64,000 nucleotides of DNA from Desulfocicer sp963675955 (GTDB taxonomy: Bacteria; Desulfobacterota; Desulfobacteria; Desulfobacterales; Desulfobacteraceae). The position numbers and the translations under genes were made by a program. Positions 51,993 to 59,252 of this stretch are shown one piece after another (within the stretch, counting starts at the first letter, position 1; every line of letters starts with the position of its first letter). The notes beneath the pieces were generated by a model. That model was not told the DNA's origin. It worked only from the letters and a program-made list of their open reading frames with translations, and made no database searches. The DNA is taken from the NCBI GenBank assembly GCA_963675955.2, contig CAXXVR010000010.1, forward strand, positions 248,001-312,000, in the 5' to 3' direction.

Positions 51993-52378
51993 TTTCAGCT
52001 ATCCGTTATTTCTTAATATACGCCCACCAAAAAGCCTTATGCCGCCTGTGCGGTAGAAAATAACTGACTGTATGGCTGCCGTCAAGGAAGGATTTGAAAA
52101 TCAACGGGTACTGCAAATTTAAAATGGCAGTCCATACACCGCCAGAATGGCACGATATCACCCCAAGATGAGCCAAAAAAACTTGGGCAGTGGATATAAA
52201 TATTATTGGCCAAACAACGAATCATATGGTATACGATTATAATAAATACCATCCATTCACACGAAAAAACATTAAAAAAACAGGCCTTGATCACCCCATC
52301 GGCTTGACCAAAGACTTAAAGTCGGAGAAGTGATTCAGTTCCAGAAAACATCAACAACAAACTGATAAGGAGAAAAAA
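51993..52378. other. Divergent intergenic region with control elements
   Basis: 385 bp between the GntR gene and the aminotransferase gene. It holds the palindrome at 52226 and the ribosome site AAGGAG at 52369. A 70-codon minus-strand frame inside it (52082-52294) has no ribosome site or family and is not called. Confidence 0.5.
52226..52237. promoter_or_regulatory. Candidate GntR/FCD operator
   Basis: ATGGTATACGAT fits the palindrome AT-N-GTATAC-N-AT, the type bound by FCD-subfamily GntR proteins. It lies 141 bp before the aminotransferase start and 233 bp from the regulator start. Assignment by motif only. Confidence 0.5.
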
Positions 52379-53227
52379 ATGGATACTTATTACATTGACG
52401 GAGAATTTGTTGAAGAGGACAGGGCAACTCTGTCAGCCAAAGACATCACCGTTTTGAGAGGGTTCGGGGTATTTGATTTTCTGATCACCTATAACAAACG
52501 GCCCTTTTACCTTGAAGCACATGTGGCACGCCTTGAAAACTCAGCAAGGGAAATCGGTTTGACCCTTCAGCACACCAATGCCCAAATCTGTGATATTGTC
52601 CGCCAGACCATTGAAAAAAACACCCACCACGATGAGTCCAATATCCGCATTCTTTACACCGGCGGCATCAGCCCCGACGGTGTTACCCCCCAGGGCAACG
52701 GCAAGCTCATGGTGATGGTCACCCCTAAATACGTTCTGCCCGACTGGTGGTATGCCGATGGTGCCGCCGTCATCACCGTTGATATGGAACGATTCATCCC
52801 CGAATCCAAGAGCACCAACTACCTCTCTGCGGTATTTGCCCAGCAGGAAGCCCACAGGGTGGGAGCCATAGAAGCCATCTACGTGGATCGAAAAAATCGT
52901 GTGCTTGAAGGCACCACCACCAACTTTTTCGGTTTTAAGGGCAACACCCTCATCACCCCCCCGGATGGCATGTTGCCAGGCATCACTCGCAGTGTTGTTC
53001 TGGATCTGATCAAGGACAAATTTACCCTGGAACTTCGCCACATTGACAGAGCCGAACTTGGGGAAATGGATGAAGTGTTTATTTCCGCCTCCAACAAAGA
53101 GATTGTTCCGGTGATCAAGATCAACGACATGGTGGTTGCAGACGGCAAACCCGGTGATAAAACCCGTCAGGTAATGTCCCTTTTCAGGGAATACACCACG
53201 GCCTATGGACAGGGAAAGGTATCCTGA
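52379..53227 (+). CDS. Class IV aminotransferase, D-amino-acid transaminase-like
   Basis: 282 residues with AAGGAG upstream. MDTYYIDGEFV and VLRGFGVFDFL are typical class IV starts. The PLP Lys lies in ESKSTNYLSAV, LEGTTTNFFGF is the PLP-phosphate region, and LPGITRSVVLDL follows. Between D-alanine transaminase and branched-chain transaminase, the neighbours (alanine racemase overlapping by 1 nt) favour D-amino acids, such as D-Ala/D-Glu exchange. Substrate side cannot be fixed from motifs alone. Confidence 0.82.
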   Translation: MDTYYIDGEFVEEDRATLSAKDITVLRGFGVFDFLITYNKRPFYLEAHVARLENSAREIGLTLQHTNAQICDIVRQTIEKNTHHDESNIRILYTGGISPDGVTPQGNGKLMVMVTPKYVLPDWWYADGAAVITVDMERFIPESKSTNYLSAVFAQQEAHRVGAIEAIYVDRKNRVLEGTTTNFFGFKGNTLITPPDGMLPGITRSVVLDLIKDKFTLELRHIDRAELGEMDEVFISASNKEIVPVIKINDMVVADGKPGDKTRQVMSLFREYTTAYGQGKVS

Positions 53228-54423
53228 TGTCCCCCGTTAACGCTGCATTATTACCGCAGACAACTGTAAATATTGATCTTTCAGCACTGGTCCACAATCT
53301 TTTGCAACTTCGCCGGACCACGGTATCATCGGCACAGATCATGGCGGTAATAAAGGCTAATGCCTATGGACATGGGGCAGTGACCGTTGCAAAAACGCTG
53401 ATTAAAAACGGCGTTTCATTTCTCTGCGTGGCCCGGGTATCTGAAGCGGTGGAGTTAAGAGATGCAGGTATTGACACCCCCATCCTGCTGTTTGGGGATG
53501 TGTTACCCTGTCAGATCTCATACATGAGCCGTCATGACATCAGGGCCACCGTCACCTCCCTGGAAACAGCACACATTATTTCAGATGAAGCCATTAAATG
53601 CGGCAATACCATCAAAGTACACATCAAGGTGGACACGGGCATGGGCCGTCTTGGCATTCTGCCATCAGCCCTTTCCGTCTCCACCCCTTTGGACGGCCAC
53701 TGCTCAGCCGAGGAAGAAATCCAGAAAATTTCTGCAATGAAGGGTCTGTTTGTGGAGGGTATTTACACCCATTTTGCCAGTGCCGACTGCCGGGATAAAA
53801 GCCAGACCCTGGGTCAAATGGCTCTTTTTAACAATCTCCTGAAAAAACTGGATGCCCGGGGCATCTGCCCCCCATTAAGTCATGCGGCCAACAGCGCCGC
53901 CATTCTGGAGATCCCCCAGAGCCATTTTAACATGGTCCGGGCCGGTATCTGCCTTTACGGACTCTGGCCCTCCATTGAGGTCGATCATAAGCTGGCGGAA
54001 CTGAAACCGGTTATGTCCATCACCTCTGCCATCATTCATTTAAAGAAAGTCCCCAAGGATTTTGGTGTAAGCTATGGCAGCACCCATATCACCTCCAGAG
54101 AGACAACCATTGCAACGGTTCCCATCGGATATGCCGATGGTTACAAGCGTCTGCTCTCCTCCAGGGGCTGGATGATTGTAAAAGGGGTGAAGGTACCGGT
54201 GGTGGGACGTGTGTGCATGGATTTCACCATGATTGATGTGGGCAACGTTCCCGATGTAAAGCTGGGAGACCCGGTGACCATCATGGGTCGGGAGGGTGAT
54301 TGTGAGGTCAGTGCCGATGACATTGCCAATTTGTGCAACACCATCAACTATGAAATCGTGGCTTCCCTCACCCGGCGAATGCCCATCCGATATATACATG
54401 GAAAGGAGAAGATACCACTATGA
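53227..54423 (+). CDS. alr: Alanine racemase
   Basis: 398 residues. The PLP Lys lies in IMAVIKANAYGHG and the second catalytic Tyr in FGVSYGSTH; HIKVDTGMGRLG, HAANSAA and GRVCMDFTMIDVG are the other signatures. Makes D-Ala. Its first base overlaps the aminotransferase stop (TGATG) and its end overlaps the CapA-like gene by 4 nt, so the genes are translationally linked. It may be the only or a second alanine racemase. Confidence 0.95.
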   Translation: MSPVNAALLPQTTVNIDLSALVHNLLQLRRTTVSSAQIMAVIKANAYGHGAVTVAKTLIKNGVSFLCVARVSEAVELRDAGIDTPILLFGDVLPCQISYMSRHDIRATVTSLETAHIISDEAIKCGNTIKVHIKVDTGMGRLGILPSALSVSTPLDGHCSAEEEIQKISAMKGLFVEGIYTHFASADCRDKSQTLGQMALFNNLLKKLDARGICPPLSHAANSAAILEIPQSHFNMVRAGICLYGLWPSIEVDHKLAELKPVMSITSAIIHLKKVPKDFGVSYGSTHITSRETTIATVPIGYADGYKRLLSSRGWMIVKGVKVPVVGRVCMDFTMIDVGNVPDVKLGDPVTIMGREGDCEVSADDIANLCNTINYEIVASLTRRMPIRYIHGKEKIPL

Positions 54424-55730
54424 ACCCCCTTCCTTTTATAGACTGGCAAACGGGAACCATCCGTTTACCTGCTTACCAGGATCACCCCGATGTGGACAAA
54501 AATAATCCCAGGGCGGATGTAATCATCGCCGGAGACTGGGCACCCATAAGGGCATTTGGGCCTCTAATTGAAAAAGATCCGGTGTCCATCTATGGAGATC
54601 TTTATCCCCTGCTCTCCGGTGCCGACCTTTCCATTGTCAATTTAGAAGCCCCCTTAAGCGATACCGGGCACCCGGTTTGGAAAAGCGGTGCCGTATTCAA
54701 GGGTGAAACAAAACATGTAAAAGGTTTATCCTGTGTTCCCTTTGATGTTGTGACCCTGGCCAACAACCATATGTTTGATTTTGGTCAGGCGGCATTCCAG
54801 GAGACCTTGAATGTACTGGATGAAAATAATATAAGGCACCTCGGGGCCGGAAACACTCTGGAGGAGGCTAAAAGGCCATTGATCCTGACGGTGAAGGGGC
54901 TTACCATCGCCCTTGTCAACTTCAGTGAAGGCGAAGACCTCACCGGTGCGGACACGGCAAAACCAGGGGTCATGGGCTGGGATCTGTCCCTGATGGAGGA
55001 CACCATCAAAGGGCTGAAGGGCAACGTGGATTTCATCATCGCCATCAGCCATTGCGGGGTTGAGTACATCCCGTTTCCCCCGCCCTATGTCGCCAACGCT
55101 TTTAAACAGATGGCCGATGCCGGGGCCGATGTGGTCATCGGGCACCATCCCCATGTTCCCCAGGGCATTTGTGTGCATAACGGGGTCCCCCTTTGCTACA
55201 GTCTTGGCAATTTTATATTTTACCAGGATACCCGGCTGGTGCATCGAAAACAGGGATACATGGTGAAACTTGTTTTAGAAAAACACCTGCCTCCGGCCCT
55301 GGAACTGATCCCCTATGAAATCCATGACAGGGGGGTATCCTGCCTGAAGGGTGGCAGCAAAGAATGCTTTTTTGCAGGTCTGAAAAAAATTTCAGATCCC
55401 CTTGACACCCCGGAGGGCATCGAAGATGCATGGCACGGTTTTCTGCACAACTATGGTACCGATGGGTTTTTCAAAGAAATTGAAATGCTCATGAACCGCA
55501 TGAAAGAAGACCCGAAAAAAGGGGCTGCCATGTTCAGAAACCGTCTCACCACCCTCCAGCATTTCCACCACTGGAAAGATACCATGTCACGCATGGTGGA
55601 AGGCACTCTGGAATCCTCACCGGACTGGGCAAGACAGTTGAGCCGGGAATGGCTCACCCGCACCCTGGATGATCGTAAGATGTCCCCAACCATCCTCCAG
55701 AAACAAAACACGGGGGAAAAGACCCGATGA
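54420..55730 (+). CDS. CapA/PgsA-type metallophosphatase-like protein, no signal peptide
   Basis: 436 residues. PGA_cap (calcineurin-like) domain: VIIAGDWAP, LSIVNLEAPLS, VTLANNHMFDFG, AISHCGVEYI, GHHPHVPQG and YSLGNFIFY carry the metal-site His, Asp and Asn. Poly-gamma-glutamate synthesis CapA proteins are usually anchored at the cell surface, but this one begins MNPLPFIDWQTG with no signal or anchor, so it is probably cytoplasmic. The ~100-residue C-terminal tail is extra. Overlaps both neighbours by 4 nt. Enzymatic role unknown. Confidence 0.85.
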   Translation: MNPLPFIDWQTGTIRLPAYQDHPDVDKNNPRADVIIAGDWAPIRAFGPLIEKDPVSIYGDLYPLLSGADLSIVNLEAPLSDTGHPVWKSGAVFKGETKHVKGLSCVPFDVVTLANNHMFDFGQAAFQETLNVLDENNIRHLGAGNTLEEAKRPLILTVKGLTIALVNFSEGEDLTGADTAKPGVMGWDLSLMEDTIKGLKGNVDFIIAISHCGVEYIPFPPPYVANAFKQMADAGADVVIGHHPHVPQGICVHNGVPLCYSLGNFIFYQDTRLVHRKQGYMVKLVLEKHLPPALELIPYEIHDRGVSCLKGGSKECFFAGLKKISDPLDTPEGIEDAWHGFLHNYGTDGFFKEIEMLMNRMKEDPKKGAAMFRNRLTTLQHFHHWKDTMSRMVEGTLESSPDWARQLSREWLTRTLDDRKMSPTILQKQNTGEKTR

Positions 55731-56683
55731 CAGATATCATGACAAGGGAAAACCTGAGCGGCAGCACTTTAGACATGTCAAAAATACTCCCTTCCGCAGA
55801 GCAAACCCTTCTGGTAACAGATTCCGGCCTGGGGGGACTTTCGGTATTCACCGAGATTGCCAATCAACTGAAGGCCGGGTCTCCCTGGAAAACCGTCAAT
55901 CTCATATATTTCAACGCCTGGCCTGAATCCCACCGCGGATACAATCATTTCCCGGACATGGCCACCAGGGCTCGGGTGTTTCATAATGCCATAACAGCCA
56001 TGGCACAATACCACCCCCATCGGATATTCATTGCATGCAACACCCTTTCGGTAATTTATCCCGAAACCGCCTTCAGCAGAGAAACCGACATTGCAGTCAC
56101 CGGTATTGTGACGGACGGTGTGGACATGATCCACAAACAAATGATCCAGACACCGGACAGCCGGGTGATAATTTTTGGTACACCCACCACCACCTCGGCC
56201 CGGTCCCATGAGATGCGGCTCAAAGATATGGGCATTGAAGGAAATCGCATCTTCAACCAGGGTTGCGTGGATCTGGCAGGTAAGATTGAAAGAGACCCCT
56301 TCAGCGATATTGTGCCGGAAATGATTGATGACAATGTGCAAAAGGCTGTGGCAAAAATGGGTAACGCAGGTGGCAGGGTTTTTGCTGCCCTTTGCTGCAC
56401 CCATTTCGGATATTGCCGGGATCTTTTCATGGAAGCCATGAAAAAGCATATAACCAGGGATGTGGTGATATTAAATCCCAATGAGGCCATGGCCCACCGG
56501 GCGTTAAAGCAGGAAAAGGCCGTCACGGATGACCCGGAAATCAAATTTCATATTGTTTCAAGGATACCCTGGGAAGATACGCGCATTAACGCCTACCGCC
56601 GATTGCTGGAAAAGGTATCCCCTGAAACAGTGGCGGCCCTCGGCAGATATGAGCTGAACCCGAACCTGTTTTCTGTAATATAA
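55727..56683 (+). CDS. Asp/Glu racemase-superfamily protein (glutamate racemase-like)
   Basis: 318 residues, longer than MurI (~265). LVTDSGLGGLSVF corresponds to the MurI DSGVGGLSV motif; the catalytic Cys pair is in IACNTLSV and ALCCTHFGY. Extra N-terminal residues and a C-terminal ~50-residue tail set it apart from MurI. Likely supplies D-Glu or D-Asp to the operon, or works on a related substrate. ATGA overlap with the CapA-like gene; a long hairpin follows. Confidence 0.85.
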   Translation: MTDIMTRENLSGSTLDMSKILPSAEQTLLVTDSGLGGLSVFTEIANQLKAGSPWKTVNLIYFNAWPESHRGYNHFPDMATRARVFHNAITAMAQYHPHRIFIACNTLSVIYPETAFSRETDIAVTGIVTDGVDMIHKQMIQTPDSRVIIFGTPTTTSARSHEMRLKDMGIEGNRIFNQGCVDLAGKIERDPFSDIVPEMIDDNVQKAVAKMGNAGGRVFAALCCTHFGYCRDLFMEAMKKHITRDVVILNPNEAMAHRALKQEKAVTDDPEIKFHIVSRIPWEDTRINAYRRLLEKVSPETVAALGRYELNPNLFSVI

Positions 56684-56693
56684 TATAACCGCC

Positions 56694-56711
56694 GTGTCGG
56701 CCCGCCGACAC
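56694..56711. other. 8-bp-arm hairpin after the racemase gene
   Basis: GTGTCGGC and GCCGACAC are perfect complements around CC. No T-run follows. Ten bases after the stop codon. Confidence 0.6.
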
Positions 56712-56753
56712 AACGAAAAATGGGTCGTAGACGCGGAACCAAATGGTATTATA

Positions 56754-56836
56754 CCGCCCCCCCGACGGGCAATGGGCCCGGACCGGAACTGTAGACAGCT
56801 CAATTGTCCGGTTCCTATTGCCCGTCGGGGGGGCGG
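56754..56836. repeat. Long perfect-arm hairpin between racemase and ligase genes
   Basis: CCGCCCCCCCGACGGGCAAT (56754-56773) and its exact complement (56817-56836) frame a 43-nt centre that itself has ACCGGA/TCCGGT. The right arm and flank belong to the repeat shared with 42841-42907. It could separate expression of the ligase and amidohydrolase genes from the upstream genes. Confidence 0.75.
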
Positions 56837-56877
56837 CTCTGCTGAAGTTGCCTTGAAGGCTGCCTTTTCATATAAAA
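56813..56877 (-). repeat. Intergenic repeat, copy 2
   Basis: On the minus strand: TATATGAAAAGGCAGCCTTC, then AAGGC, TTCAGCAGAG, CCCCCCCGACGGGCAATAGG. Matches 42841-42907 at roughly 53 of 67. It overlaps the right arm of the long hairpin. Confidence 0.7.
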
Positions 56878-56974
56878 ACATGCATGGCAAATTGGTCTGC
56901 CACAACGAAAAACGAAAGTTCTTTAATTCCAGCGTATTGGTGAGACTTTCATATAAAAAAATGGAGATAAAAAA

Positions 56975-57958
56975 ATGAAAAAAGTATTAATCATCACCGG
57001 CCCCGCCGGGGACGCCCAGGGCTGGGGAGACCTTTCTGTCACCCAGGAGGTATGCAAAGCCATTAATGAAGGTGACAACTACGCAGAGATTGCATTTGTC
57101 AACAACATGAAAGAGTTCTACACGGCCATTGAAGAAAAAGAATACGATATCATCTGGAGCTGCCTTTACTACATCAACAGCAAATCAGACACCATCGGGT
57201 TGAACGAAGACGGTGAGTGGTTTGCAGATATCTTTGATGAGAGAAAAATTCCTTACATAGGTCCCAATGCTGCCACCATGAAGGCCCTGATCAACAAAAC
57301 GGCCACCCATGATATCCTAACGGCAAAGGGCATTTCCGTGCCCTATCATTACCAGATTGATCGCAATGACCCCTTGCCTGTCCTTACCTACCCGGCCTTT
57401 GTAAAACCCAGCTATGAATCCAGATCCGTTGGCATCAGTGACGACAGTGTGGTCAATTCGGATGATGAACTGAAAAAACGGGTGGCCCATATCCACGACA
57501 CCTATGATCAGCCAGCCCTGGTTGAAGAATACCTGCCAGGTGATGAATACACGGTATTAATGCTTGGCAACGGTGAACACCAGGAATTTCTACCCGGTCA
57601 GGTATTGGTAGACCCTGCGCTTTTCGGTAAGTATCCCATCTTAAGAAGTGACTTAAGGGGGGTGGGTGCCACCAAAATTAGACCCGCCGGGAAATATTCC
57701 GACCAGGCTAACGAACTTTGTCGCCAGGCCATGGAAGCCCTCAATTGTCTGGATCATGTCCGGGCGGACATGCGCTTGGATGCCAACGGGGTTCTTAAAA
57801 TTATTGAAGTCAACGGCATCCCAGGCCTGAAACCCATAAAAAGCTGGAGTCCCCAGATGTTCACCATGCACCATGCATCCGGTGATGAAGCCCAGGATTA
57901 CAAAAAGCTGGTGAACCACATTGTCACCTCGGCCCTGGCACGGTTTAATCTTATTTAA
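56975..57958 (+). CDS. ATP-grasp ligase, D-Ala-D-Ala ligase-like
   Basis: 327 residues with GGAG upstream. FVKPSYESRSVGISDDS is the ATP-grasp Lys/Ser loop, PALVEEYLPGDEYTV the hinge, and IIEVNGIPGL carries the Mg-binding Glu and Asn. The N-terminus (ITGPAGDAQGWGDLSVTQEV) differs from housekeeping Ddl, which has a GG(x)SxE segment, so the amino-donor pocket probably differs. Most likely joins two (D-)amino acids or an amino acid to a peptide. Confidence 0.85.
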   Translation: MKKVLIITGPAGDAQGWGDLSVTQEVCKAINEGDNYAEIAFVNNMKEFYTAIEEKEYDIIWSCLYYINSKSDTIGLNEDGEWFADIFDERKIPYIGPNAATMKALINKTATHDILTAKGISVPYHYQIDRNDPLPVLTYPAFVKPSYESRSVGISDDSVVNSDDELKKRVAHIHDTYDQPALVEEYLPGDEYTVLMLGNGEHQEFLPGQVLVDPALFGKYPILRSDLRGVGATKIRPAGKYSDQANELCRQAMEALNCLDHVRADMRLDANGVLKIIEVNGIPGLKPIKSWSPQMFTMHHASGDEAQDYKKLVNHIVTSALARFNLI

Positions 57959-58053
57959 ACCAGACAGCTTTAAATCTGTACTAACGATGGGTCAGGCCTG
58001 CATTAACAAAAATACCAATATATCAGGGTGAGCCAAGGCTTGACCCCTTACCC

Positions 58054-58932
58054 ATGGAAAAACACATGCCCCTTCCTTATCTACCTTCAATAAAAAAACA
58101 AATTATCAACCAGTGTACCATCGCAGGAACAGACCCCCTACAGGGATTTGCCTATTATTTTGATTTTTCCACCCCCATCATTGCCACGGCCATCCATGCC
58201 GGTCACCATGTTCGAAAAGAACTCTTACCTTACATGGTCATTCCTCCGGCTCAACGTCTGTTTGAAGAGGATACTGCCACAGAGAAAATGATCAAAGGCC
58301 TTGCCAACACAGTATGGGGGCTGGAATCCCGAGCCGTATACGATCTCAATCGGTCACCGGATCTGGCATTACCCCTCACCCCGGAAAAATTCTGGGGAAT
58401 TCAGGTGTATGGCAACCAGCCCACCCCTGAAATGAACCATAAAAGCCTGGAGAGCCACACTCGATTTTACGATTTCATGGGAACTGTGGTCACTCATCTG
58501 TTAAACAAATTTAATATCTGCATTGTTTTAGATATTCATTCTTATAATATTTCCCGACAACAAGAAAAAGGGTTTTCCTCTCCACCGGTGTTTAATCTGG
58601 GAACGGCACTGCTGAATCGATCCAGGTGGGAACCTTACATCCATAACTGGCTGTCAGGCCTTAAAAGCATCTGTCTTCCAAATGGGATTAAAACCACCGT
58701 GGCTGAAAATGAGGTATTTGAGGGGAAAGGACAATTGTGCCAATGTCTCAGCCAATGGGATGAACGCATTCTGGTACTCCCCACAGAAGTATCAAAGGTG
58801 TACATGGACGAACACACCGGCGAGGTGTATGAAGGGGTGGTAAGGGCCATAAATCTTGAATTTCAACGCATTACACGTCGGTTAGGCAATGCTCACAGCG
58901 TCGATCACCTTGGGGGTGGAGATCTAAGTTGA
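58054..58932 (+). CDS. N-formylglutamate amidohydrolase-family protein
   Basis: 292 residues. TAIHAGHHVRKELL and VLDIHSYN are the metal/His signatures of PF05013; SRAVYDLNRSPDLAL supplies the Asn/Arg block, and the Glu in VLPTEVSKVYMDE is a likely catalytic residue. Known members are zinc hydrolases that cut N-formyl-Glu; the fold is related to carboxypeptidases. No histidine-degradation genes are near, so its target here may be an amide or peptide made by the operon. 95 bp after the ligase gene. Confidence 0.8.
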   Translation: MEKHMPLPYLPSIKKQIINQCTIAGTDPLQGFAYYFDFSTPIIATAIHAGHHVRKELLPYMVIPPAQRLFEEDTATEKMIKGLANTVWGLESRAVYDLNRSPDLALPLTPEKFWGIQVYGNQPTPEMNHKSLESHTRFYDFMGTVVTHLLNKFNICIVLDIHSYNISRQQEKGFSSPPVFNLGTALLNRSRWEPYIHNWLSGLKSICLPNGIKTTVAENEVFEGKGQLCQCLSQWDERILVLPTEVSKVYMDEHTGEVYEGVVRAINLEFQRITRRLGNAHSVDHLGGGDLS

Positions 58933-59111
58933 ATTATTGATATTTTTATTTGTGTTTTTTTAAATATATAAATCACCCAAAAAAGATACCGGACACAAAG
59001 ATTTATATCCAATGTTGTGAAATGGCGTATCAGGTGTTATATGAGGGGAAATTTTGAAACCATTAAGAGTTGAATAATGGAAAAAAAATGCGGAACTTCA
59101 ATGAGAGACAA

Positions 59112-59148
59112 AAAAGGGCTTACGGCATATTTGCTGTAAACCCTTGAT
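59112..59148 (-). terminator. Terminator of tRNA-Thr
   Basis: On the minus strand AAGGGTTTAC-AGC pairs with GCC-GTAAGCCCTT, with a T-rich run after it. It lies just downstream of the tRNA. Confidence 0.7.
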
Positions 59149-59153
59149 TTTAC

Positions 59154-59229
59154 TGGAGCCGATGAGCGGAGTCGAACCGCTGACTTGCTGATTACGAATC
59201 AGCTACTCTACCAACTGAGTTACATCGGC
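59154..59229 (-). tRNA. tRNA-Thr (CGT)
   Basis: 76 nt. GCCGATG pairs with CATCGGC, the D loop has AGTTGGTA, the anticodon loop TTCGTAA lies on GCTGA/TCAGC giving anticodon CGT, the T loop is GGTTCGACTCC, and CCA is encoded (59154-59156). Confidence 0.95.
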
Positions 59230-59252
59230 ATTTGAATGTGTGACTACCTTTA

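Noticed and set aside
52082..52294. 70-codon minus-strand frame upstream of the aminotransferase gene
   Set aside because: No ribosome site, Cys/Trp/Phe-rich composition typical of translated non-coding DNA, and it overlaps the likely control region.
57985..58053. GGGTCAGGCCTG / AAGGCTTGACCC as a terminator between ligase and amidohydrolase genes
   Set aside because: The stem is interrupted and there is no T-run; it may be decayed repeat DNA like that near 49953.
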